A stretch of DNA of 64,000 bases from an uncultured Bacilli bacterium (lineage in GTDB: Bacteria > Bacillota_I > Bacilli_A > RF39 > UBA660). Of the stretch, positions 1-7,597 are shown piece by piece. The stretch covers positions 1 through 64,000 of the forward strand of contig CAKOKS010000002.1 of the NCBI GenBank assembly GCA_934095845.1, in the 5' to 3' direction. Made by a program: the position numbers and the translations under genes. Below the pieces are notes generated by a model. It did not search any database. It was not told the origin of the DNA and saw only the letters and a program-made list of their open reading frames with translations. Within the stretch, counting starts at the first letter, position 1; every line of letters starts with the position of its first letter.

Positions 1-597
<597 letters not shown>

Positions 598-650
598 AAT
601 ATTTATTATTTAAGTTTAATCTAGCTACTCAATTTCTTGACATTTTACTT

Positions 651-665
651 AGTTTTCAAAGATCG
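651..665 (-). promoter_or_regulatory. rRNA leader boxA-like antitermination element
   Basis: The minus strand reads CGATCTTTGAAAACT, close to the Bacillus rRNA leader boxA (TGTTCTTTGAAAACT), about 55 nt before the 16S 5' end. In rRNA leaders boxA binds NusB/NusE to protect against termination. The position between promoter P1 and the mature 16S is as expected. Confidence 0.7.
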
Positions 666-697
666 TTTTTGCAAGGTCTTTTGACCAGTGCATTAGT

Positions 698-726
698 AAT
701 ATATCAAATTTTTAATTTCATGTCAA
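698..726 (-). promoter_or_regulatory. rRNA promoter P1
   Basis: On the minus strand TTGACA (721-726), a 17-base spacer and TATATT (698-703). Directly upstream is AAAAAAGTG, part of a box repeated at the two promoters further up. The start site should fall near 691, about 95 nt before 16S. Confidence 0.85.
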
Positions 727-809
727 CACTTTTTTGACATTTTTTTTAATTTGATATTTACATATCATTTTATGCCTCATTTTACATTTCTTTCTGAGTC
801 ACGATATTG

Positions 810-838
810 ATTTTATCGTACTTTTTTAAGAATGTCAA
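810..838 (-). promoter_or_regulatory. rRNA promoter P2
   Basis: On the minus strand TTGACA (833-838), a 17-base spacer and TAAAAT (810-815), preceded by AAAAAAAGTG exactly as at P1. P1, P2 and P3 are spaced 112 and 92 bases apart and all point into the 16S gene. Confidence 0.8.
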
Positions 839-901
839 CACTTTTTTTATTTACATTATTTTTTTTGTAAATTTCTGTGTCATTTCTGGAGCACAGTTAA
901 T

Positions 902-930
902 AATATACACTTCATTTTAATAAAATGCAA
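902..930 (-). promoter_or_regulatory. rRNA promoter P3
   Basis: On the minus strand TTGCAT (925-930), a 17-base spacer and TATATT (902-907), again preceded by AAAAAAAGTG. The rest of the 598-1007 gap is T/A-rich and I see no gene in it. No clear terminator separates P3 from the end of the upstream gene. Confidence 0.75.
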
Positions 931-1007
931 CACTTTTTTTCAACTTTTTTAATTTTTTTTACTTTTTTGCATTTTACCCTATAATTTATGTTAAATAATT
1001 AAAAAAA

Positions 1008-1544
1008 TTACAGTTTTTCTGCAATTTTTATATATTTTTCATAATAACTATCTACTAAAGTTCTATCAAATGGTCCCTTATTTGCTCTTTTCATTTCAAT
1101 TAATTCACTTAATTCACTTTTTATTATTTCGTCCAAGTCATCTGAATAATGCATAATCTTTTTATGATAGTTATATTCATTTCTATCCAATATCTTAAAT
1201 CCACCATCTGGAAACACTCTTAAATCTAAATCATAATCTATATATTTTATAATATTTTCATCTATTAAATATGGAGTAGCAATATTACAATAATAGAATA
1301 GACCTTGTTTTTTAAATTGAGCTAAAACATTAAACCATCTATCTTTATAAAAAAACATTATAGCAGGTTCTTTAGTTTTTCTAGTTGAACCATCACTATC
1401 AGTAATTGTTGTTTTATAATCTCCACATACAATATAATCTTCTTTAATATCTAAAATTGTGATTCTATCAGATGTACTATTTATTTTTCCATTATGTTTA
1501 TAACAATGTAATTCTAAATTGTCACCAACTTTTAAATCATTCAT
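1008..1544 (-). CDS. DUF402 / nucleoside tri- and diphosphatase family protein (Ntdp-like)
   Basis: A 178-residue soluble protein of the DUF402 family, whose characterised members (S. aureus Ntdp, B. subtilis YgaC) hydrolyse nucleoside tri- and diphosphates with divalent metal. The family's signature runs through the middle and end: EPAIMFFYKDRWFNV (about 59-73), DLDLRVFPDGGFKILDRNEY (about 105-124) and a C-terminal helical tail with EMKRANKGPFDR. Length fits the family (about 170-180). The start is backed by GGTGATG five bases before the ATG and a TTGGAG-17-TATAAT promoter just upstream. It is the last gene before the rRNA promoters and has no clear terminator. The substrate in this organism is inferred from the family only. 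Confidence 0.85.
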   Translation of the reverse strand: MNDLKVGDNLELHCYKHNGKINSTSDRITILDIKEDYIVCGDYKTTITDSDGSTRKTKEPAIMFFYKDRWFNVLAQFKKQGLFYYCNIATPYLIDENIIKYIDYDLDLRVFPDGGFKILDRNEYNYHKKIMHYSDDLDEIIKSELSELIEMKRANKGPFDRTLVDSYYEKYIKIAEKL

Positions 1545-1563
1545 ATCATCACCGCTGTTTACA

Positions 1564-1592
1564 ATTATACAACACTTCTAAAAAAACTCCAA
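1564..1592 (-). promoter_or_regulatory. Promoter of the DUF402 gene
   Basis: Minus strand TTGGAG (1587-1592), 17-base spacer, TATAAT (1564-1569). The start site would be about 12 nt before the GGTGATG ribosome binding site. Confidence 0.6.
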
Positions 1593-1597
1593 ACATT

Positions 1598-2290
1598 TTA
1601 AATATCTAACATTTTACATATTGAATTTAATTTACTAATATCTAATGCACTAGATGACATTATATAGCCATCAAGATTTAAATCTTTTAAGGAATTTATA
1701 ATTTCTTCATCCACTCCACCACCATATAATATTGAATGGTTAATATTTCTTTCCATAAGATAATCTTTAATTTTGGTTATAACTATTTGTAAGTGTTCTT
1801 TATCTAGCATTTCCTTATTTTCTATGTTACCTATCATATAACTTGGTTCATAAGCAATTATTATATATCTACAATTAGTAGGTATAGCTTCTAACTGTTC
1901 TTCTATTTTGCTTAACTCTTTATCATTTTCATATTCTTCACTCGTTTGATTAACACAATAAATTGGTATCATATCATTATTAATAACATTTTCCATTTTC
2001 TTTTTAAAGTCATATTCATCTTCATGAAAATGTTCTTTTCTTTCAGAATGACCAACTAAAACATATTTAACTCCTAAACATCTTAAACCTTTAGCACACA
2101 CTTCTCCGGTATAGCTTCCTTTTGCAAACTTAGAAACATCTTGACTACCCAAGGAATATTTACCTCTATTAAAGAAAAGCAAATATGGATATTGTGGCAT
2201 TACTATGACATTTTTATTATGAATAGCTTTTTCGTATTCTAATATTGTGTTCTTAGTAAGATTCATTTTTAAATTTAATACTAATATCAT
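1598..2290 (-). CDS. tpiA: Divergent triosephosphate isomerase
   Basis: Interconverts dihydroxyacetone phosphate and glyceraldehyde 3-phosphate in glycolysis if active. The catalytic set is visible: NLKMN near the N-terminus (Asn and Lys), VGHSER (catalytic His, about 80) and YEPS (catalytic Glu, about 148). The surrounding loops are unusual. The loop-6 lid normally reads EPVWAIGTG but is EPSYMIGN here, YGGS is YGGG, and the normally Gly-rich phosphate loop near the end is IMSSSAL. At 230 residues it is about 20 shorter than usual, mostly at the N-terminus. It follows pgk by 3 bases, so the two are co-transcribed. The identity is clear. Whether it is the organism's main isomerase or a diverged second copy cannot be told from this window. 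Confidence 0.85.
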   Translation of the reverse strand: MILVLNLKMNLTKNTILEYEKAIHNKNVIVMPQYPYLLFFNRGKYSLGSQDVSKFAKGSYTGEVCAKGLRCLGVKYVLVGHSERKEHFHEDEYDFKKKMENVINNDMIPIYCVNQTSEEYENDKELSKIEEQLEAIPTNCRYIIIAYEPSYMIGNIENKEMLDKEHLQIVITKIKDYLMERNINHSILYGGGVDEEIINSLKDLNLDGYIMSSSALDISKLNSICKMLDI

Positions 2291-2293
2291 TTT

Positions 2294-3445
2294 TTAATCC
2301 TCAAAACATTCTATTTTTTCTTTGGCAATATATTCAAGTGTTGCTCCACCTCCAGTAGATATGAAATTAAATTTATCAGAGAAACCAAGATTGTTTACAG
2401 AACTCACTGCATCTCCACCACCAGCAATTTTTATTCCACTTGAATTTGAAACTAATTCTAACAATTTAACAGTTCCATTAGCAAAACGTTTATCCTCGTA
2501 ATATCCAACAGTTCCATTTATGAATATAGTTTTGGCCATATCTATGTATTTTTTATAAAGTTCTATAGTTTCATTACCAATATCATATATTATTTCATCA
2601 GATTCTATATTATTTATATCTTTATTTAAAACTTCATTTCCTTTTAAAACATTTGCGTCTATTGGCAATATTATTTTATTCGAATATTTTCCTATTAACG
2701 TGCTTACATTTTCTTCTTGTGATTCACTGTATAAGGATGATCCTATATTAAATCCTTTAGCTTTATTAAATGTATTAGCTATACCACCACCAAGAAGTAA
2801 ATAGTCACATTTTTTTAATATACTATCTATTAGTTCAATTTTATCATCAACTTTTGCTCCACCCATAATAACAATAAACGGTCTTTTTGGTTCCTTTGTA
2901 ACAATGGGTTTTAATTCTTCTACTTCTTTTTTAAAAAGCAAACCATATGCAGATGGTAGAAATGTTGATATGCCATAATTTGATGCATGCTTACGATGGC
3001 TTGTACCAAATGCATCATTTACAAAAAATTCACCTGCTTTAGCCCAAAATTCTGCTAACGTAAGATCACATCCACTTTCTCTTTTTTTAGGTACATCTGC
3101 ATATCTAGTGTTTTCTAACATAGCAATATCATGATTATCTAAAATAGTAGGTACTTCATCTGATAAAACATTATCTATAAAATATATATCTTTATTAATA
3201 AGTTCTTTCATTTTATCACAAACAACTTTTAATGATTTTCCAACTTTATCTTCCTCAGTTTTGATTTTTCCTAAATGACTTAATATTAACAATTTACAAT
3301 TTTGATTCAATAAATAATTTATTGTAGGTATACTTGCTCTTATTTTAGTATCATCTAAAATAACTCCGTTCTTTATTGGAACGTTTAAATCAAGTCTTAA
3401 TATTATTTTTTTATTATTTAAATCTATTTCATCTATGCATTTCAT
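2294..3445 (-). CDS. pgk: Phosphoglycerate kinase (divergent)
   Basis: Transfers phosphate from 1,3-bisphosphoglycerate to ADP in lower glycolysis. Family landmarks in order: RLDLNVP (usually RVDFNVP) near 17-23, LSHLGK near 56, LENTRY near 110, the hinge VNDAFGTSHRKHAS near 137-150, GGAKVDDKI near 194, GGGIANTF near 217, NGTVGYYE (usually NGPMGVFE) near 308, and the nucleotide-binding STGGGATLEYI near 365. The 383 residues are slightly short of the usual ~394. Many substitutions within normally invariant motifs match the divergence of the adjacent tpiA. A TTGTAT-17-TATAAT promoter lies just upstream. gap, gpm and eno are not next to it, unlike the usual Firmicutes glycolytic operon. Confidence 0.9.
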   Translation of the reverse strand: MKCIDEIDLNNKKIILRLDLNVPIKNGVILDDTKIRASIPTINYLLNQNCKLLILSHLGKIKTEEDKVGKSLKVVCDKMKELINKDIYFIDNVLSDEVPTILDNHDIAMLENTRYADVPKKRESGCDLTLAEFWAKAGEFFVNDAFGTSHRKHASNYGISTFLPSAYGLLFKKEVEELKPIVTKEPKRPFIVIMGGAKVDDKIELIDSILKKCDYLLLGGGIANTFNKAKGFNIGSSLYSESQEENVSTLIGKYSNKIILPIDANVLKGNEVLNKDINNIESDEIIYDIGNETIELYKKYIDMAKTIFINGTVGYYEDKRFANGTVKLLELVSNSSGIKIAGGGDAVSSVNNLGFSDKFNFISTGGGATLEYIAKEKIECFED

Positions 3446-3465
3446 TTATCATCATCTCTATTTTA

Positions 3466-3494
3466 ATTATAAACAAAAAAAAAGAGAAATACAA
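3466..3494 (-). promoter_or_regulatory. Promoter of pgk-tpiA
   Basis: Minus strand TTGTAT (3489-3494), 17-base spacer with a long T run, TATAAT (3466-3471). The -35 box lies inside the 3' arm of the upstream gene's terminator, so the two signals overlap. Confidence 0.65.
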
Positions 3495-3513
3495 GTTATG
3501 CATATTCTCTTTC
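3475..3513 (-). terminator. Intrinsic terminator of the glucosaminidase-like gene
   Basis: On the minus strand AAAGAGAATA pairs with TATTTCTCTTT (one bulged T) around an 11-base loop, followed by a T10 run. The 5' arm includes the stop codon region of the upstream gene. Confidence 0.75.
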
Positions 3514-4440
3514 AGTTAGCAAATCATTAGCTACGATTACTGTTTCATAATCTTTATATTTTTTCATAGCTGTATTAACTAATGACACCCAATGTGGGCT
3601 TGCTATCTTATTACCAAAACTATCACGTGTTGGGCAATACTTTCTTCCAATACTTTCAATTGTAGTTAAACCTTTACCTACGTATTTTTTAGAAAGCATT
3701 CTAACATATGATAATACCCCAAATTCCATGTTTTTGTATTTTATGAGCCCTTTACTACTCATTCCGCCAAATATATTGTTACATTTTAACATATATTTAA
3801 CTTTGTAGTATCCTGACTCACTTGCGCCTATACTTAATGCAAGAGATGTATCAACATTTGGATATATTTGTTTAGTATAGTAGATTATTAAATTTTCTAC
3901 ATACTCAGAATTTCCTGTATATGGAATCCACTTCTTATTTACTTTCTTTGGATTTACTTCTATATAATTATAGAAATATTCGACCAATCCATATAAAACA
4001 TTTTTATATTGTTTAACACTTCCATCTTTATTTAGTATAAAGCCAATATTTGTCTTATCAAATTGCTTATCTTTATTACTTTCAAATCTTTGATACATAT
4101 CATTTATGATATCCTCATATTTGACTCCAAAAGTTTTAGATAAAAATTCAATATCCGCTTGATAAGTAGTAATGTAATCGTCTAATGTGATTTCTTCAAC
4201 GGTTACTTCCTCTTTAGGTCCAGCTAAATTAACCTCATTTTGTTTGCTTAAAGGACTTAAGTCTATTATTCTACTGTAAGTTCGCAGGGGTACTGTATCA
4301 GATGAGTTATCAGCGATAGCATCATCACTAAATCCTTCAGCATTAATATGAATACCTATTGTTAATACAAATACTATTAGTATTATTAAACAACAGATAA
4401 CGTGCTTCCAAGGTATCCTAGAAGCTTTTGTTGTGTCCAT
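3496..4440 (-). CDS. Membrane-anchored glucosaminidase/lysozyme-like protein
   Basis: 314 residues with one N-terminal membrane segment (about 15-34) and an extracytoplasmic remainder. The C-terminal ~140 residues have the lysozyme-like layout of GH73/Bax-type glucosaminidases: SIGASESGYYK (candidate catalytic Glu near 207), NNIFGGMSSKG, YKNMEFGVLSYVRML, then KYCPTRDSFGN and HWVSLVNTAMKKY. These enzymes cleave the glycan strands of peptidoglycan. The region before it (about 60-170) looks like an acidic linker with no domain I recognise. The gene is monocistronic, with a TTGACT-17-TATTAT promoter upstream and a terminator at its stop. The ATG is preceded by AGAGGAGGACC. Hydrolase fold moderately sure; exact bond cleaved not determinable here. 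Confidence 0.7.
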   Translation of the reverse strand: MDTTKASRIPWKHVICCLIILIVFVLTIGIHINAEGFSDDAIADNSSDTVPLRTYSRIIDLSPLSKQNEVNLAGPKEEVTVEEITLDDYITTYQADIEFLSKTFGVKYEDIINDMYQRFESNKDKQFDKTNIGFILNKDGSVKQYKNVLYGLVEYFYNYIEVNPKKVNKKWIPYTGNSEYVENLIIYYTKQIYPNVDTSLALSIGASESGYYKVKYMLKCNNIFGGMSSKGLIKYKNMEFGVLSYVRMLSKKYVGKGLTTIESIGRKYCPTRDSFGNKIASPHWVSLVNTAMKKYKDYETVIVANDLLTEREYA

Positions 4441-4472
4441 TCTGGTCCTCCTCTTTGCGGTCGAACGACACT

Positions 4473-4501
4473 ATAATAGCAAATTGTAAAAAAAAAGTCA
4501 A
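4473..4501 (-). promoter_or_regulatory. Promoter of the glucosaminidase-like gene
   Basis: Minus strand TTGACT (4496-4501), 17-base spacer starting with T8, TATTAT (4473-4478). It lies just after the stop of the upstream coiled-coil gene. Confidence 0.7.
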
Positions 4502-4514
4502 TTTTTGGAACTGA

Positions 4515-5075
4515 CTAATTTGCTATCTTGATTAATGGAACCTGACTAACTTCATCAAATTCAAGAGAATTTCCTGTATTTAATTCACTTATTTGTTCTT
4601 GTATAGATTCTTCTTTAAAACTTTCATATTGTTTTCTATACTCATCTAAATCTATTATTAATTCATCATCTTTATCTTCTTCTTTAAAATGAATTAAACC
4701 TAAAATATTACTATACTCTTCTAATTTTTTAGAACAAATTTCCATATTAGAATAATATATTGATATTTTTTCAAGATAACCTAATAGTTTTGATTTATTT
4801 TCTCTAGAACAATATTTCATCAGTGACTTAATTTCTTCAATTATTTCATCGTTATTACATAAGTCTAATGACTTATGAAAGCGATAATTAGAGTTTCTAG
4901 CAATTATAATCATGTCTTCTTGAATAGCAGCCCATTTTTTTCTATAGAAATTTAATTGTTCCCATGTTTCTAAATATTTTCTATTTAATGTAGTTATTTC
5001 ATTTGTTACATTTTCTATAGTAGTTTCAAATGAATTTCGATGTGCCTTTAAGCCATTTGCATGAAATAAGTCCAT
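4515..5075 (-). CDS. Hypothetical coiled-coil protein
   Basis: A 186-residue cytoplasmic protein that I do not recognise. Most of it is predicted helical and charged. Residues about 15-60 form a heptad-like stretch (TTIENVTNEITTLNRKYLE, then NFYRKKW). The middle has a second helical block with two Cys. The C-terminal third is acidic (EEDKDDELIIDLDEYRKQY). There is no signal peptide or membrane segment. The start has a good site (AAAGGAG, 7 bases from ATG) and a TGATATAAT extended -10 at about 5100-5105. It sits alone between the hydrolase-like gene and the tRNA pair and shares no clear operon. Confidence 0.7.
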   Translation of the reverse strand: MDLFHANGLKAHRNSFETTIENVTNEITTLNRKYLETWEQLNFYRKKWAAIQEDMIIIARNSNYRFHKSLDLCNNDEIIEEIKSLMKYCSRENKSKLLGYLEKISIYYSNMEICSKKLEEYSNILGLIHFKEEDKDDELIIDLDEYRKQYESFKEESIQEQISELNTGNSLEFDEVSQVPLIKIAN

Positions 5076-5139
5076 ATTATATTCTCCTTTATTTTATTAA
5101 TTATATCATGAATGATTTTAAACTTAAATAATTAACATT

Positions 5140-5170
5140 AAAAAAGCACGGCTTAATTACCATGCTTTTA
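5140..5170 (-). terminator. Terminator of the tRNA-Gly/tRNA-Asn unit
   Basis: Minus strand AAAAGCATGG, loop TAATTAAG, CCGTGCTTTTTT: a stem of eight pairs with one G-U pair and a T6 tail, 10 bases after the tRNA-Asn CCA end. Confidence 0.85.
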
Positions 5171-5179
5171 CTTACTAAA

Positions 5180-5255
5180 TGGCGCCCAATGTAGGACTCG
5201 AACCTACGACCTAACGGTTAACAGCCGTGCGCTCTACCGACTGAGCTAATTGGGC
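5180..5255 (-). tRNA. tRNA-Asn (anticodon GTT)
   Basis: A 76-nt cloverleaf: acceptor GCCCAAT/ATTGGGC, D arm GCTC/GAGC, anticodon loop CTGTTAA, T arm GTAGG-TTCGAGT-CCTAC, and CCA encoded. The outermost anticodon-stem pair is C-T, so that stem has four good pairs. It is second in a two-tRNA transcript after tRNA-Gly. Confidence 0.95.
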
Positions 5256-5260
5256 ATCTT

Positions 5261-5334
5261 TGGAGCGGATGATGGGAATCGAACCCACGTTATCAGCTTG
5301 GAAGGCTGAAGCTCTACCATTAAACTACATCCGC
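5261..5334 (-). tRNA. tRNA-Gly (anticodon TCC)
   Basis: A 74-nt cloverleaf: acceptor GCGGATG/CATCCGC, anticodon loop CTTCCAA in stem CAGC/GCTG, T loop TTCGATT, and encoded CCA. Five bases separate it from tRNA-Asn. It is promoted from 5352-5379. Confidence 0.96.
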
Positions 5335-5351
5335 TTAAGTAAGCAATTTAA

Positions 5352-5379
5352 ATTATACCATAATGAATTCAATTTGCAA
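5352..5379 (-). promoter_or_regulatory. tRNA promoter with rRNA-type upstream box
   Basis: Minus strand TTGCAA (5374-5379), 16-base spacer ending in TGG, TATAAT (5352-5357): an extended -10. It is preceded by AAAAAAAGTA, nearly the same box found before all three rRNA -35 elements. The start site is about 10 nt before tRNA-Gly. Confidence 0.8.
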
Positions 5380-5433
5380 TACTTTTTTTAAAATTTTTTA
5401 AATTTTTGTATATTTTATGATTTTTTTAGTAAA

Positions 5434-7587
5434 TTATTCCTTAATTAAACTTAAATTCACTTTACCTTTTTCAATGTCAATTGCATCAACATAGCATTTA
5501 ACTATATCTCCAACATTTAAAATGTCATTTGGATTTTTCACAAATTGTTTGCTCATTTTAGATATATGAATCAAACCATCATCATGAAGTCCAATATCAA
5601 CAAACGCTCCAAATGATGCAACATTTCTAACTGTACCTTCTAATTCCATACCTATTTTTAAGTCTTCTATATGTAAAATATCACTTTTTAAAATTGGTGT
5701 TTCTAAACTATCACGTGGATCCAAACCTGGAGTTAGAAGTTCTTTAACTATATCATTTAAAGTATATTCATCTGTATTTAAGATATTTGTATATGCTTTG
5801 ACATCAATACTTTGTAATTTATTTTTAAAACTTTCTTCATTTATATTTTGAATATCTAAATTTAATTCATTTAATAAATTTGAAGTTGTTTCATAACTTT
5901 CAGGATGAATTCCAGTCTTGTCATAGGCATTATTTCCATCAGGTATTCTTAAGAAACCAATACATTGTTCATAAACTTTAGGACTTATACCTTTTATATT
6001 TTTTATTTCTTCACGATTAGAAATTTTATGTTTTTCTTTATAATCATATATTTTATCAATTGTTGTTTTAGTTAAACCAGAAATGTACTTTAATATGCTT
6101 TTTGAAGCCGTATTAACATTTACTCCAACTTCATTAACCACTTTTGATACAGTAAAATCTAGATTTTCAGACAATTCTTTTTGATTAACATCATATTGAT
6201 ATTCACCAACACCAATACTTTTAGGATCAATTTTTACAAGTTCTGAAAGTGGATCTTGTATTCTTCTTGCAATTGATACTGCACTTCGTTTTTCAACTTC
6301 CAAATCAGGAAATTCTTCAATAGCTAATTTAGATGCTGAATATACAGATGCTCCTGCTTCTGAAGTAATAACATATTTACAATTTAAGTTATATTCCTTT
6401 ATTAATTCAGCACAAAATTTTTCAGATTCTCTTGAAGCGGTTCCATTACCTATAGAAATTATATCTACTTTATATTTTTCAACCAAATTTTTAACTATTT
6501 CTTTATATTTTTTTAATTCACTTTCACTTATATTTTTTAAAAATGGTTTTACAACACATGAATCCATGTAAGTACCATTTTGATCTACTACAGCTAATTT
6601 ACAACCATTGACATATCCTGGATCAAATCCTAAAACAATCATACCTTTTATCGGTCTAGTTAAAAGCAGATGTTCTAAATTAACACCAAAATTTTCTATT
6701 GCTAAAGCATCAGCTTTTTCTGTCAATTCACTTCTGATTTCTCTTTCAACACTTGGAATAATTAATCTTTTTAAAGCATCTTTAATTGTATCTTCTATAA
6801 TTGGACATACAAAAGATTTATCATTTTTAATAATTTTTCTTTTTAAGTTAGCTATAATTTCATCCATAGAAAAATCAATATTTACATTTAATATTTTTTC
6901 TTTTTCTCCTCTATTTATAGCAAGTACTCTGTAATGTTTAATATATTTAATAGGCTCTGAAAAATTATAATACATTTCAAATGTTTTCTTTGGATCTTCG
7001 GCATTCTTTTTAATTTCAGATACAATTAGACCATTATTATAAATATAGTTTCTAATCCATTTACGGTAAGATGCATTATCACTTATCCATTCAGCTATTA
7101 TATAACATGCATTTGTAATTGCATCATCTATAGTTTTAACTTTATCATTAATATATTTTTTAGCCATATCTTCTAACGAACCTGTTGTTGGAAAAGACAT
7201 AATCATTTTAGCAAGTGGTTCAAGCCCCATATTAATTGCTTCACTTGCTTTTGTCTTTTTCTTTTCTTTATATGGTCGATATAAATCTTCTACTTCAGTA
7301 AGCTTAGAACAACTTAAAATTTGTTGTTTTAACTCTTCTGTTAACATTCCTTTTTCATCTATTAATCTAATGACAGCTTCTTTTCTATCTAAAAGATTAT
7401 TATAATATGTATATAAGTCATTGATGCTTTTTATTTGATTTTCATCTAGGGCACCAGTTGCCTCTTTTCTATACCTTGCGATAAAAGGAATAGTTGCTCC
7501 TTCATTAAACAAATTTAAAACTGTTTTTATTTGATTTACTGTTATATTTAAATCTCTTGCTAATTCACTAATTACTAATTCATTCAT
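5434..7587 (-). CDS. tex: Tex family RNA-binding transcription accessory protein
   Basis: A 717-residue cytoplasmic nucleic-acid-binding protein of the Tex/YdcI family, linked in other bacteria to transcription and stress tolerance. Domains in order: helical Tex N-terminal region (1 to ~190, with IPFIARYRKEATG near 35-47), a YqgF-like RNase H fold from about 316 (GMIVLGFDPGYVNGCKLAVV), helix-hairpin-helix repeats about 490-570 (including SRRIQDP and VGEYQYDV just before) and a C-terminal S1 domain about 645-715 (GTVRNVASFGAFVDIGL). Length is typical (~720). It is the last gene of a three-gene operon, 10 bases after the LacI-sensor/GGDEF gene. No hairpin follows, so transcription may run into the tRNA unit. 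Confidence 0.95.
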   Translation of the reverse strand: MNELVISELARDLNITVNQIKTVLNLFNEGATIPFIARYRKEATGALDENQIKSINDLYTYYNNLLDRKEAVIRLIDEKGMLTEELKQQILSCSKLTEVEDLYRPYKEKKKTKASEAINMGLEPLAKMIMSFPTTGSLEDMAKKYINDKVKTIDDAITNACYIIAEWISDNASYRKWIRNYIYNNGLIVSEIKKNAEDPKKTFEMYYNFSEPIKYIKHYRVLAINRGEKEKILNVNIDFSMDEIIANLKRKIIKNDKSFVCPIIEDTIKDALKRLIIPSVEREIRSELTEKADALAIENFGVNLEHLLLTRPIKGMIVLGFDPGYVNGCKLAVVDQNGTYMDSCVVKPFLKNISESELKKYKEIVKNLVEKYKVDIISIGNGTASRESEKFCAELIKEYNLNCKYVITSEAGASVYSASKLAIEEFPDLEVEKRSAVSIARRIQDPLSELVKIDPKSIGVGEYQYDVNQKELSENLDFTVSKVVNEVGVNVNTASKSILKYISGLTKTTIDKIYDYKEKHKISNREEIKNIKGISPKVYEQCIGFLRIPDGNNAYDKTGIHPESYETTSNLLNELNLDIQNINEESFKNKLQSIDVKAYTNILNTDEYTLNDIVKELLTPGLDPRDSLETPILKSDILHIEDLKIGMELEGTVRNVASFGAFVDIGLHDDGLIHISKMSKQFVKNPNDILNVGDIVKCYVDAIDIEKGKVNLSLIKE

Positions 7588-7597
7588 AATGTTCCTT

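Noticed and set aside
5076..5433. Possible further tRNAs or small RNA next to the Asn/Gly pair
   Set aside because: Only two cloverleaves fit; the remainder is promoter, terminator and AT-rich spacer.
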